A stretch of DNA of 46,749 nucleotides from Clostridia bacterium. GTDB taxonomy: Bacteria; Bacillota; Clostridia; Oscillospirales; CAG-382. The notes below the pieces were generated by a model, which saw nothing but the letters and a program-made list of their open reading frames with translations, ran no database searches and was not told where the DNA came from. Shown here piece by piece: positions 32,091 to 40,902 of this stretch (positions are counted from its first letter, which is position 1; each line of letters starts with the position of its first letter). Both the position numbers and the translations under genes were made by a program. The stretch lies in contig JAFTIR010000036.1 in assembly GCA_017456765.1 (NCBI GenBank), positions 1 through 46,749 of the forward strand, written 5' to 3'.

Positions 32091-33542
32091 ATGAAAAAAA
32101 CATACTGTAACCCATTAAGCATTGAAAACATATCAAGCGGAAGATGGCTTGACTGTGATATCACAAAACAGGACGAAAGAAAGTTCAAGGACTACCGTTC
32201 AATTTCCGACCCCAGCGTAATTTATTACGAAGGCAAGTGGATTATGTACCCAAGCTACAAGATGGCATATGTGTCGGAAGACCTCGTGACATGGAAGCAT
32301 GTTGATATTGGCGTTGATAACTTAAGATACAGCCCGGCTGTTGTAAACTTCAGAGGCAAGTGGTATTTAAGCGGACACAGCCTTCCCGAAGTATATGTTG
32401 CAGACAATCCCCTCGGTCCCTTTACACTTTGCGGAAAGCTTACTGATGTAAACGGCAGACTGTTTGCAGTTCCCGACGCTTGTTATCTTGCAGACGGAGA
32501 CCACCTCTATATGTACTGGTGTCAGTCCAGGCGCCCCAAGGATGGTGAGGATGTTGAGCTTGTGCTCGGAACAGTGGGTGCAGAATGTGACCCCGACGAG
32601 CCCTGGAAGCTTATTTCCGAGCCTGTATGGATTAACAAATTCTCTCCCGACAAGGAATGGGAAAGACACGGAGAATATAACCAGAACGAACGCATCGGCT
32701 GGACAGAGGGTCAGTGGATGATAAAGGTTGGTTCAAGATATTATCTTCTTTACTCGGGAAGCGGAACTCAGTTCTCAAGCTATGCTTGCGGTATCATGTA
32801 TTCCGACGAAGGCCCTCTTACAGGCTTTAAGCGCCAGGAAAGACACGACCCGCTCTCCGAAAAGAGACACGGACTTTTGCGCGGTGCAGGTCACGGCTCT
32901 ATCTCAGAAGGTCCCGATAACACACTCTGGCTGTTCTACACCAATATTTTCTGCTTTAATAATGTTTATGAAAGACGAGTAAGCGTAGATGTTCTCGGAA
33001 TTGACGAAAACGGAGAGCTTTACTGCCCCGAAACAACAGAAGTACCTCAGTTTGCCCCGGGAGAAATCAAGAATCCCGAAAACGGCAATGGTGCGGGACT
33101 TCTTCCCCTTACATTCCTGCAGCCCACATCTGCAACAAGCCACACACCCGGCAGAGAACCCTTCTATGCGGCAGATGACAGCGTGTTTACATGGTGGCAG
33201 CCTGCAAAGGATGACCCGGAAAAGCTCCTCACGGTAGATTTGCGTTCGATTAAGGGCTATCATATTGAAGCAATGCGCCTAATCTGGAGAGATATAGGCA
33301 TGGAAACCCTTGACGGAATCAACCCCGGTGCTTTCCGGTATACCGTTGAATATGAAGACATTGAAACGGGCGAATGGAAGATGCTCATTGATGAAGCGGA
33401 AAACACAAGAGATTTGTGCGTTGATTACAGACAGTTTGATACAGTTACCACAAAGAAGGTTCGTCTGCGTATTCTCGGTGCCCCCGAGGGAATCGAGCCC
33501 GGTGTTACAAGCTTTACCGTTTTCGGTAAGTGCGCACACTAA
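32091..33542 (+). CDS. GH43-like glycosidase with C-terminal beta-sandwich domain
   Basis: A 483-residue protein. Residues 1-310 form a five-bladed propeller of GH43/GH117-type: catalytic-base-like Asp in ISDPSVIYYEGKWIMYPS, RYSPAVVNFRGKWYLSGHS, and the acid-like Glu in GWTEGQWMIKVGSRYYLLYSG. Residues about 345-480 look like a discoidin (F5/8 type C) carbohydrate-binding domain: ATSHTPGREPFYAADDSVFTWWQPAKDD and KKVRLRILG. No signal peptide, so it acts on imported oligosaccharides, perhaps arabino- or xylo-type side chains. The family is assigned by pattern only; the exact bond cut is unknown. Confidence 0.83.
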   Translation: MKKTYCNPLSIENISSGRWLDCDITKQDERKFKDYRSISDPSVIYYEGKWIMYPSYKMAYVSEDLVTWKHVDIGVDNLRYSPAVVNFRGKWYLSGHSLPEVYVADNPLGPFTLCGKLTDVNGRLFAVPDACYLADGDHLYMYWCQSRRPKDGEDVELVLGTVGAECDPDEPWKLISEPVWINKFSPDKEWERHGEYNQNERIGWTEGQWMIKVGSRYYLLYSGSGTQFSSYACGIMYSDEGPLTGFKRQERHDPLSEKRHGLLRGAGHGSISEGPDNTLWLFYTNIFCFNNVYERRVSVDVLGIDENGELYCPETTEVPQFAPGEIKNPENGNGAGLLPLTFLQPTSATSHTPGREPFYAADDSVFTWWQPAKDDPEKLLTVDLRSIKGYHIEAMRLIWRDIGMETLDGINPGAFRYTVEYEDIETGEWKMLIDEAENTRDLCVDYRQFDTVTTKKVRLRILGAPEGIEPGVTSFTVFGKCAH

Positions 33543-33564
33543 AGCAAAATAAAAGGAGAATTTT

Positions 33565-35277
33565 ATGACAGCAAATTATCTTGAATCCTTTAATGAATGG
33601 AAACACGACTCGTTTTTTGATGAGGATACAAGAAAAGAGCTTTCTCTTCTCGACGAGGAAAAGGACAAAAAGGAAATAGAGGACAGATTTTACTGCGACC
33701 TTGAGTTTGGTACGGGGGGACTTCGCGGTGTAATGGGTGCGGGTACAAACCGCATGAATAAGTATACCGTCGGCAAGGCAACCTACGGTCTCGGACTTTA
33801 TTTACTTGATACCTTCGGAAAAGAAAAGTGCAAAACAAAAGGAGTCTGCATAGGCTTTGACACAAGAAATAACAGTAAGTTTTTTGCTTCTGTCTGTGCC
33901 GATATTCTCTCGGGACTCGGCATCAAGGTTTATCTTCATCAAAGTGCAAGACCTACCCCCATGCTATCCTTTTCGGTAAAATACGTCGGCGCTCTTTCAG
34001 GTATTGTTCTCACGGCAAGCCATAACCCGAAAGAATATAACGGCTACAAGGTTTATGATGAATACGGCTGTCAGCTGACAACCGAGCCTGCAAAAAAATT
34101 GCTCTCTGTTATAAATGGCATTTCAGATATAAAGACAGTTCCCTTTGGCAGAGATGAAAGCCTTGTCGAGATTGTTGACCATACCGACGTGTTTGTGGAC
34201 GAGGTTATGAAGCAGTCAAGGCTTGAAAATGGGGCTGCCAAAGAAAAACTTCACATTGTTTACACTCCGCTTCACGGCACGGGACGTGTTCCTGTCCTTG
34301 CGGCGCTTCAAAAAGACGGCTTTACAAACATACAAACGGTTGAAAGCCAGCTTGCCGAGGACGGAAATTTCCCGACTGTTGCCTCTCCCAACCCCGAGGA
34401 TAGACGGGCGCTTACTCTGGGTATTGAACTTGCGCAAAAGTCTGGTGCCGATATTGTATTCGGCACAGACCCCGACTGCGACAGAGTGGGAATTGCCGTA
34501 AAGACAGATGAGGGCTACACCCTTATGACGGGAAATCAGGTGGGAGCGCTTCTTGTTGATTATGTTCTATCAAATACCGACCTTTCCTCTGTTGAAAAGG
34601 CGGCGGTTATAAAGACGGTTGTAACAAGCGAGCTCGGTGCGGAAATTGCAAGAAGCTACGGTGCAAACATTTTTACGACCCTTACGGGCTTTAAATTCAT
34701 AGGCGAGAAGATTACCCAGTTTGAAAGCGCAAGAAAAGAGAAGAATGAACTTTGCGACTACTCCTACCTTTTCGGCTACGAAGAATCCTATGGCTACCTT
34801 TGCGGAACACACGCAAGGGATAAGGACGCCGTGGTCTCCTCCATGCTCATATGCGAAATGGCTGCCCTCTGTAAATCGCAGGGCAAGACTCTTGTCGACA
34901 AAATGAATGAGCTGTACGAAAAGTTTGGGTTTTATAAGGATGCCCTTGACAGCTTTACTCTAAAGGGAAAAGACGGACTTGAAAAAATCAAGTCCATGAT
35001 GATACAACTCCGCAATGACGGCTCGCCCTTTGAAGAAGAAGCGCTTGTTCAGGATTTTTCCATTGGTGTTGCTGCCGAAGAGGGCTTTGGCACGCTTCCC
35101 AAGTCCGACGTTCTAAAATACATTTTTTCAGACACTTCCTGGGTGGCAGTAAGACCCTCGGGAACAGAGCCGAAAATAAAGATTTATTACAGCATCAAAG
35201 AGCAGGACAGGGAAAAAGCGGAAAAGCGGCTTGAAAGGGTAAGGCTTGAAATAAAATCCGCACTTGGATTGGAATAA
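33565..35277 (+). CDS. Phosphoglucomutase/phosphomannomutase (PgcA type)
   Basis: A 570-residue alpha-D-phosphohexomutase. The phosphoserine loop is TASHNPKEYNG with S152, the metal loop is GTDPDCDRVGIAV, the sugar-binding GYEESYGYL loop is near residue 395, and the phosphate-binding end is VRPSGTEPKIKIY. The length and GTGGLRGVMGAGTNRMN opening match the long bacterial PgcA form, which in some species accepts both glucose and mannose phosphates. Right after GH130 and GH43-like genes, it would channel mannose 1-phosphate to mannose 6-phosphate, or serve glycogen and cell-wall sugar supply. AAAGGAG precedes the ATG. Confidence 0.94.
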   Translation: MTANYLESFNEWKHDSFFDEDTRKELSLLDEEKDKKEIEDRFYCDLEFGTGGLRGVMGAGTNRMNKYTVGKATYGLGLYLLDTFGKEKCKTKGVCIGFDTRNNSKFFASVCADILSGLGIKVYLHQSARPTPMLSFSVKYVGALSGIVLTASHNPKEYNGYKVYDEYGCQLTTEPAKKLLSVINGISDIKTVPFGRDESLVEIVDHTDVFVDEVMKQSRLENGAAKEKLHIVYTPLHGTGRVPVLAALQKDGFTNIQTVESQLAEDGNFPTVASPNPEDRRALTLGIELAQKSGADIVFGTDPDCDRVGIAVKTDEGYTLMTGNQVGALLVDYVLSNTDLSSVEKAAVIKTVVTSELGAEIARSYGANIFTTLTGFKFIGEKITQFESARKEKNELCDYSYLFGYEESYGYLCGTHARDKDAVVSSMLICEMAALCKSQGKTLVDKMNELYEKFGFYKDALDSFTLKGKDGLEKIKSMMIQLRNDGSPFEEEALVQDFSIGVAAEEGFGTLPKSDVLKYIFSDTSWVAVRPSGTEPKIKIYYSIKEQDREKAEKRLERVRLEIKSALGLE

Positions 35278-35282
35278 AACAG

Positions 35283-35309
35283 AAAGAGACGGTTTTCCGT
35301 CTCTTTTTT
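35283..35309 (+). terminator. Terminator of the carbohydrate locus
   Basis: AAAGAGACGG-TTTT-CCGTCTCTTTTTTG: 10-bp stem plus T-run. Confidence 0.9.
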
Positions 35310-35352
35310 GTATGATTTTAGTGTGTTTGCAAATACTAAAGACGGTGATTGT

Positions 35353-36006
35353 ATGCTTAAAACCGTCTATCGCATATCCGTCATGTACTTTGTTTCGATA
35401 ATTCTCATGCGTCTTGCAGGAAAAAGAGAGGTTGCACAGCTTGAGGTGAGCGAGCTTGTCACCTCCTTTATGGTGTCGGAGATTGCCTGTATGCCCATTA
35501 CCGACCCCGAAGTGCCGCTTTGGGATGCAATAGTTTTCTCACTCACTGTTATACTTCTTGAGATAATACTTACAAATCTCAGCTTAAGACTTCCTTTTTT
35601 CAAGCATGTGGTAATAGGAAAGCCGGGATTTTTGATAGTTTCGGGAAAGCTCGACAAAAGGGAGCTTAAAAAATCCGGCGTAAGTCTTTCCGAGCTTATC
35701 AGTGCCATGAGGTCGAACGGCGTTACAAGCCTTGATAAAATCAATTATGCAATTCAGGAACCTGACGGAAATATAAGTGTAATACCCTATAAAGAAACCC
35801 CTGAAACAGAAGTGGAGGAAAACGAAGCAGGACTTCAGCATATGCTTGTCTGTGACGGGAGGCTCAACAAAACCGAAATGCAAAAATTCGGCTTTTCCGA
35901 GAGGGATGTGCAAAGGATTTTGCAGAAGAAAAACATAAAAAGTATAAAAGGCGTGTTTTATCTTGGCGTCGATGACAGGGGAGAGAGCTTTGTGATTGAA
36001 AAATAA
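35353..36006 (+). CDS. DUF421 (YetF/YcaP-like) membrane protein
   Basis: A 217-residue protein with two or three N-terminal membrane helices (SVMYFVSIILMRLAG; AIVFSLTVILLEIILTNL) and a soluble C-terminal domain of the DUF421 family, as in YetF-type proteins of Bacillus. The RLAGKREVAQL and SLDKINYAIQEPDGNISVIP segments are characteristic. Start is the ATG at 35353 with GGTGAT; an upstream frame to 35308 overlaps the terminator. Function of the family is uncertain (germination and membrane roles have been reported in spore formers). It precedes the sporulation block. Confidence 0.88.
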   Translation: MLKTVYRISVMYFVSIILMRLAGKREVAQLEVSELVTSFMVSEIACMPITDPEVPLWDAIVFSLTVILLEIILTNLSLRLPFFKHVVIGKPGFLIVSGKLDKRELKKSGVSLSELISAMRSNGVTSLDKINYAIQEPDGNISVIPYKETPETEVEENEAGLQHMLVCDGRLNKTEMQKFGFSERDVQRILQKKNIKSIKGVFYLGVDDRGESFVIEK

Positions 36007-36010
36007 AAAT

Positions 36011-36040
36011 TGGCACCGTCGTAATAACGGTGCCGATTTT
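36011..36040. terminator. Bidirectional terminator between DUF421 gene and rpsT
   Basis: GGCACCGT-N7-ACGGTGCC with T-rich tail on the plus strand and A-rich lead-in, serving both convergent genes. Confidence 0.88.
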
Positions 36041-36058
36041 TATATTGAGCTTCTCGAC

Positions 36059-36319
36059 TTACATGTTGTTGAGCTTAACTGTAAACTGGCTCTTCTTTCT
36101 TGCTGCTGCGTTGATGTGCATTGTGTTTTTTGCAACTGCCTTGTCAAGCTTGCTTACTGCAACTGTGTATGCTTCCTGTGCTGCTGCCTTGTCACCTGCT
36201 GCTACTGCTGCTTCGAACTTCTTGAGAGAAGTCTTGAGATTTGTCTTGAACATCTGGTTCTGAAGAGACTTAGCTGCTGTAACCTTAACGCGCTTCTTAG
36301 CGGACTTAATGTTCGGCAA
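36059..36319 (-). CDS. rpsT: 30S ribosomal protein S20
   Basis: An 86-residue S20 protein that binds 16S rRNA early in 30S assembly. It starts at TTG (36319), eight bases after AGGAGG, giving the family-typical MPNIKSAKKRVK opening. A GTG three codons upstream overlaps the ribosome site and is rejected. The remainder is basic and helical (LQNQMFKTNLKTSLKKFE, KNTMHINAAARKKSQ). rpsT next to gpr and spoIIP is the conserved Firmicute order. The weak start codon fits S20 autoregulation in other bacteria (inference). Confidence 0.96.
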   Translation of the reverse strand: MPNIKSAKKRVKVTAAKSLQNQMFKTNLKTSLKKFEAAVAAGDKAAAQEAYTVAVSKLDKAVAKNTMHINAAARKKSQFTVKLNNM

Positions 36320-36472
36320 AGTGTTCACCTCCTGTTTTGGTACGCCTTATAGGCATACTGATACATTTATTATTATTCTAAGGTATTTTATCACGATATT
36401 CTGAAAAATACAAGAGCAAAGTGAGATTTTTAACAACTTTTTCAATTTTTACGGAAACGGAGAGCAAAAAAT

Positions 36473-37405
36473 ATGGATTTTAGTACAAAATTCACAGTAA
36501 GAACCGACCTTGCGGACGAGGCTTTAGAGAATCTCGGGGGCAAAAAGGGGGATTTGGGCGACGGAATAGGCTTTGAAACAGAGTATATACGCTCTGTTAG
36601 GGTGGACAATGTGACGGTAAAAAACGAGACAGCCGAGAGAATCACGGGAAAGCCCATAGGGAAATATGTAACGGTTACAACCGGTGAAATATGGAAAACC
36701 GACAAGGAGACCTTTGAAAACATCGCAAAGACGATAGCGGACATCGTTAAGGGAATGCTTCCGGAGGAGAAAGGGCTTTGTCTTGTGGCGGCACTGGGTA
36801 ATGACAAAATAACAGCGGACGCCATAGGGCCTCTTGCGGCGGATAACTTAATTGTTTCACGCCACATAAAAATAAAAAGCCGCGACCTTTACGATTCTCT
36901 CGGACTCGGGGAATGTGCCTGTATTACACCCGGAGTAATGGGAGATACGGGTGCGGAGGCACTTGAGCTTGTAAAGGGGGCGGTGGATGCTCTGAAACCG
37001 TCCTGCGTTGTGGTTATAGATGCTCTTGCATCAAGGAATGTTGAAAGGCTTGCAAAAACGGTGCAGATTTGCGACAGCGGAATTTCTCCCGGCTCGGGAG
37101 TGGGAAACGCAAGACAGGAGATAAGCAAGAACACCCTCGGTGTGCCGACGGTGGCCATTGGAGTTCCGACGGTGGTGGAGGTACAGACGCTTTGCCTTGA
37201 TGTTTTGTCCGGTGTGCTGGAAAACGAGAGGGAGGTGCTTGACTATGTTGAAAAGAAAATGCCTCAGAACGTTGGAAGATTTTTCGTCTGCCCCAAGGAA
37301 ACGGACAAAATAATCAAAAGTATGTCAAAGCTTGTGGGGTATTCCCTCAATTTTGTGCTTCATAAAGACATGACTCTTTCGGAAATGGATGAATTTTTGG
37401 CGTAA
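36473..37405 (+). CDS. gpr: Spore protease GPR
   Basis: A 310-residue germination protease that degrades small acid-soluble spore proteins. The early FTVRTDLADEA segment includes the conserved region near the propeptide cleavage site, and LVAALGNDKITADAIGPLAAD, ACITPGVMGDTG, VVVIDALASRNVERL and DSGISPGSGVGNARQEIS are GPR signatures. A GGAGAG precedes the ATG at 36473. It is divergent from rpsT and followed by spoIIP after a 44-base gap, as in other spore formers; expression in the forespore is expected, though no sigma-F/G promoter was confidently seen. Confidence 0.96.
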   Translation: MDFSTKFTVRTDLADEALENLGGKKGDLGDGIGFETEYIRSVRVDNVTVKNETAERITGKPIGKYVTVTTGEIWKTDKETFENIAKTIADIVKGMLPEEKGLCLVAALGNDKITADAIGPLAADNLIVSRHIKIKSRDLYDSLGLGECACITPGVMGDTGAEALELVKGAVDALKPSCVVVIDALASRNVERLAKTVQICDSGISPGSGVGNARQEISKNTLGVPTVAIGVPTVVEVQTLCLDVLSGVLENEREVLDYVEKKMPQNVGRFFVCPKETDKIIKSMSKLVGYSLNFVLHKDMTLSEMDEFLA

Positions 37406-37449
37406 GAGTGGCATAAAATTTAAAAAACAACAAAAAAGGCTGTGATGTA

Positions 37450-38742
37450 ATGATATATGAAAAAAGAGACGCAGGCATGGCAGTAAAGAGAGAGGATATG
37501 CCGGTAAAAGATGTAAGGTCGGTGGCTGTGGAAAGCACTCACAAGCCACCGCAGCCGGTAAGTAGTGTCGGATATATCACAAGACAGAAACCGGGCATTG
37601 TGCAAAGAATAAAAAGAAGACGGCGCTTGAGACAGGGAATTAAAGCCACGGCGGTATTCTTTGCTGCACTTGCCTTTTGCGTGTTTACGCTTGATGCAAA
37701 GCTGCTGCATGGCAGAATGAGAGCCGAGATAGGCAATGCCTTGAGACAGGGCGCGAGATACACTCTTGAAAATGTTGCCCAAAACACGGCTGAAAAAGAG
37801 AATACTCTTTACACACGCCTGCTCTACGACAGAACCGTGCAATATCCGATGGCACAGGCAGGCGGCGCACAAAAATTTGATTTGCTTGCCAAAGAAGCGA
37901 AAAAAGAAACGCAAGAAACTGTGGCGGCGGCAAGCAATGTGTCGGGAGGTTTTGTTGACGGCACAAAATTTTATCCTATAACAAGCCTTGATTTGTCTGC
38001 AGAGAGTCTGTATGTTCTGTCAAACGGCACAAACTTTTCTCCCGACACTCAAAAGCTCGCGGAGATAACGCCAAAGGCACTGGAAAATGTCGAGCTGACA
38101 GACGAGCCGCTTGTTCTTATTGTACATACCCATGGCGAGGAGTGCTACACAGAATACATGGATATGTACCCGCAGGATGAAGCAACAAGAAGCTCCGACA
38201 CAGACAAAAATGTTGTCCGTGTGGGAAAGGAGATAGCCGATACTCTCTCGGACTTCGGAGTAAATTCCGTTCACTGCACGACCATGCACGACAGCGAATC
38301 CTTTATAAATGCCTATTCGGGCTCGGCATCCTCGGTAAAACAGTACCTGAAACAGTACCCCTCAATTAAAATAGTTGTGGATGTACACAGAGATGCCATA
38401 ATCCGTGATGACGGGGAGAGCGTAAAGGCTGTGACAAATATAGCAGGGCAGGACTATGCACAGCTTATGTTTGTGGTGGGAACAAACGAGCTTGGTCACA
38501 ACCACCCCGACTGGCAGGACAATCTTTCTCTTGCCCTCTCTCTTCAGAAAAGCATAGAGGACACATATCCGTCGCTTTGCCGAAGCATAAACTTGAGGAA
38601 TGTTCCCTTTAATCAACAGCTTTCAAGCGGTTATCTTCTGCTTGAGGTAGGAACGAGTGCAAACACACTTGACGAAGCACTGCGTTCGGCAAGGGCTTTC
38701 GGAGAAAATCTTGCAAGAAGCGTTGTTTCTTCGCAGTACTGA
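37450..38742 (+). CDS. spoIIP: Stage II sporulation protein P
   Basis: A 430-residue SpoIIP, the peptidoglycan amidase/endopeptidase that with SpoIID and SpoIIM drives engulfment. A single membrane anchor lies near residue 60 (ATAVFFAALAFCVFTL). The SpoIIP domain has LVLIVHTHGEECYTEYM with catalytic His and Glu, KIVVDVHRDAIIRDDGE and LGHNHPDWQDNL. Length is typical. The N-terminal 55 residues are basic and cytoplasmic. No strong ribosome site is seen before the ATG at 37450, so the start is tentative. It is co-oriented with gpr. Confidence 0.95.
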   Translation: MIYEKRDAGMAVKREDMPVKDVRSVAVESTHKPPQPVSSVGYITRQKPGIVQRIKRRRRLRQGIKATAVFFAALAFCVFTLDAKLLHGRMRAEIGNALRQGARYTLENVAQNTAEKENTLYTRLLYDRTVQYPMAQAGGAQKFDLLAKEAKKETQETVAAASNVSGGFVDGTKFYPITSLDLSAESLYVLSNGTNFSPDTQKLAEITPKALENVELTDEPLVLIVHTHGEECYTEYMDMYPQDEATRSSDTDKNVVRVGKEIADTLSDFGVNSVHCTTMHDSESFINAYSGSASSVKQYLKQYPSIKIVVDVHRDAIIRDDGESVKAVTNIAGQDYAQLMFVVGTNELGHNHPDWQDNLSLALSLQKSIEDTYPSLCRSINLRNVPFNQQLSSGYLLLEVGTSANTLDEALRSARAFGENLARSVVSSQY

Positions 38743-38768
38743 TACATATTAAATAAAGGAATGATAAA

Positions 38769-39104
38769 ATGCTGACTAAAAGAAAAATAGTGGACTTTAT
38801 ATGTGCTTTTGCCGCTTTTTCGATAGTGCTTTTAAGTATTGCGGCACTTACGGGAGAGAGCTTTTTTGAGGGCGCGGTGAGTTGGGAAAGGGAAAGTGCA
38901 AGTCTTTCCTTGTTTGGTACAAGATTTGCTTTTGACAAGAGAATTCCGCAATCGCTTTACCGCCTTGTGTCCTTTAATGATGTTTTGTTCGGCAAAGGAG
39001 CGGTGGAGATAATCGGCTCTGCGATAAACTTTTTTGCGACATATGTTTCTGAAGGAGCCTCCGTTGCTTTTCATGTTGCGAGAATGGCGGTGGGGGCACA
39101 GTGA
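38769..39104 (+). CDS. Small membrane protein of unknown function downstream of spoIIP
   Basis: A 111-residue protein with one clear N-terminal helix (IVDFICAFAAFSIVLLSIAAL) and a hydrophobic C-terminal stretch (INFFATYVSEGASVAFHVA). The middle has FFEGAVSWERESASLSLFGTRFAFDKRIPQSLYRLVSFNDVLFGKG. I do not recognise the family. It lies 26 bases after spoIIP and overlaps the next gene (TGA inside GTGAGAACG), so these form one transcript. A sporulation link is only by position. Confidence 0.72.
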   Translation: MLTKRKIVDFICAFAAFSIVLLSIAALTGESFFEGAVSWERESASLSLFGTRFAFDKRIPQSLYRLVSFNDVLFGKGAVEIIGSAINFFATYVSEGASVAFHVARMAVGAQ

Positions 39105-39493
39105 GAACGGCAGAGACACTTACTGTTTTTGCTCTTGGAGGCTTTGGCTACGGATTGTGTGAATTGATTTGGAGGGGCTACACCCACCCGACAATGTTTT
39201 TGCTCGGAGGTGTGTGCCTGCTTGGACTTTATGAGCTGGAGAGAAGATTTTCTTCTCTCCCTCTTGCTTTCAGGTGCATATCGGGAGGAATTTTTATAAC
39301 AAGCCTTGAGCTTGTTACGGGGATTATGGTTAACACGGTTTTCGGAATGGGCGTGTGGGACTATTCGGATATGCCCCTTAACCTTTTCGGGCAGATTTGT
39401 CCCCAGTTTTTTGTTGCATGGGTGTTTCTTTGTATCCCCGCTTTTTATCTGTGTAAAAGGCTTCTCGGAAAATTCGGGCAAATTTGTGTATAA
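39101..39493 (+). CDS. CmpB-like (putative ABC transporter type) membrane protein
   Basis: A 130-residue four-helix membrane protein starting at GTG 39101, overlapping the previous stop. The segments ITSLELVTGIMVNTVFGMGVWDYSDMPLNLFGQICPQF and FFVAWVFLCIPAFYLC are typical of the small membrane family annotated as putative ABC-transporter-type CmpB in Firmicutes, despite no ATPase partner. Function is not established. It shares a transcript with the small membrane gene before it. Confidence 0.82.
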   Translation: MRTAETLTVFALGGFGYGLCELIWRGYTHPTMFLLGGVCLLGLYELERRFSSLPLAFRCISGGIFITSLELVTGIMVNTVFGMGVWDYSDMPLNLFGQICPQFFVAWVFLCIPAFYLCKRLLGKFGQICV

Positions 39494-39569
39494 AACTGAT
39501 GAAATTATCATACAAAAAGTAAAAAATCTCCAAATGTGCGAAATTATTTTGAAAAAAGTTGAAATTCAG

Positions 39570-39598
39570 TTGACATTCTGAAAAAAGAGTTGTATAAT
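39570..39598 (+). promoter_or_regulatory. Sigma-A promoter of serC-serA
   Basis: TTGACA at 39570-39575, 17-base spacer, TATAAT at 39593-39598, 51 bases before the serC ATG. Confidence 0.88.
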
Positions 39599-39648
39599 TA
39601 AAATCTATAAAAATTAAAATTTTAACAATTCGTTGGAGGTATACAACA

Positions 39649-40728
39649 ATGAGCAGAATTTACAACTTTTCAGCAGGTCCTTCCATGCTTCCCGTAGAGG
39701 TGCTGGAGCAGTGTGCGGCAGAAATGCTTGACTATAACGGCAGCGGTATGTCGGTTATGGAGATGAGCCACCGATCACCTGTTTATGATGCAATCATCAA
39801 GGAAACCGAGGCTGACCTTCGTAAGCTCATGAACATACCCGACAACTACAAGGTTCTGTTCCTTCAGGGCGGCGCATCCACACAGTTCGCCGCAATTCCT
39901 CTCAATCTTATGAAGACCGGCAAGGCAGACTATGTAGTTTCCGGCCAGTTCTCAAAGAAGGCTTACAAGGAAGCACAGAAATACGGAGATGCAAAGTGCA
40001 TTGCTTCTTCCGAAGACAGAACATACGCATATATTCCCGAAATCACACCCGATATGGTGAGAGAAGATGCAGACTATGTTCATGTTTGCTACAACAACAC
40101 AATTTTCGGTACAAAGTACCCCGAAGTTCCCAATGTTGGTGATAAGGTGCTTGTTGCCGATATGTCCTCCTGCATTACAAGCGAACCTGTTGATGTAACA
40201 AAGTTTGGCTGTATCTATGCAGGCGCACAGAAGAACATGGCTCCCGCGGGTTTAACTGTTGTTATCATCAGAGAAGACCTTCTCGGTACAGAAAAGGAAT
40301 TCACTCCCGTAATGCTCAATTACAAGGAAATGGCAGATAATGACTCCATGTACAACACACCTCCCTGCTATGCAATTTATGTTGCAGGTCTTGTGTATAA
40401 GTGGGCGCTTAAAAACGGCGGTCTTGAGGCAATGAAGAAGAGAAACGAAGAAAAGGCGGCTCTTCTCTATGATTACCTCGACAATTCTAAGCTCTTTAAG
40501 CCTACGGCAGATAAGAAGTGCCGCTCCATGATGAACGTATGCTTCGTTACGGGCGATGCTGACCTTGACAAGAAGTTCTGCAAGGAAGCAGAAGCGGCAG
40601 GTCTTTCCAACCTCAAGGGTCACAGAAGTGTCGGCGGTATGAGAGCTTCTATCTACAATGCAATGCCCAGAGAAGGCGTTGAAAAGCTCGTAGCTTTCAT
40701 GAAGGCTTTTGAAGAAGCTAATTCTTAA
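39649..40728 (+). CDS. serC: Phosphoserine aminotransferase
   Basis: A 359-residue class V PLP aminotransferase converting 3-phosphohydroxypyruvate and glutamate to phosphoserine. Signatures are the N-terminal NFSAGPSMLPVEVLEQ, LQGGASTQFAAIP, the PLP-lysine motif YAGAQKNMAPAG near residue 195, and the final LKGHRSVGGMRASIYNAMP. TTGGAGG lies ahead of the ATG. It is followed by serA with a palindromic element in between, so the pathway order is aminotransferase then dehydrogenase. The serB phosphatase is not in the window. Confidence 0.97.
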   Translation: MSRIYNFSAGPSMLPVEVLEQCAAEMLDYNGSGMSVMEMSHRSPVYDAIIKETEADLRKLMNIPDNYKVLFLQGGASTQFAAIPLNLMKTGKADYVVSGQFSKKAYKEAQKYGDAKCIASSEDRTYAYIPEITPDMVREDADYVHVCYNNTIFGTKYPEVPNVGDKVLVADMSSCITSEPVDVTKFGCIYAGAQKNMAPAGLTVVIIREDLLGTEKEFTPVMLNYKEMADNDSMYNTPPCYAIYVAGLVYKWALKNGGLEAMKKRNEEKAALLYDYLDNSKLFKPTADKKCRSMMNVCFVTGDADLDKKFCKEAEAAGLSNLKGHRSVGGMRASIYNAMPREGVEKLVAFMKAFEEANS

Positions 40729-40862
40729 CTTACCTTTTCTTTGATAAAAAGAAAAAGTAAGCAAAAAGAAAATATTTCGGGACTGTATTCTCGAAAAGAA
40801 ATTTTAATGTTCCATTCCCGAATGGAGTCCCGTTTGACCGCTATAAAGCGAGGCGGTCAAAC
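40729..40862. repeat. Intergenic modular palindromic element between serC and serA
   Basis: The left hairpin (40729-40761) begins on the base after the stop (CTTACCTTTTCTTT arms), then the TTCGGGAC segment and a hairpin at 40832-40862 with an 11-bp stem and 9-nt loop ATAAAGCGA. The loop and stem nearly match 3274-3304. It gives the 174-base serC-serA gap. Confidence 0.78.
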
Positions 40863-40902
40863 TCAGATAGTTTTTGATGTTTTCCGGAAAGGTGAAAATA
40901 AA

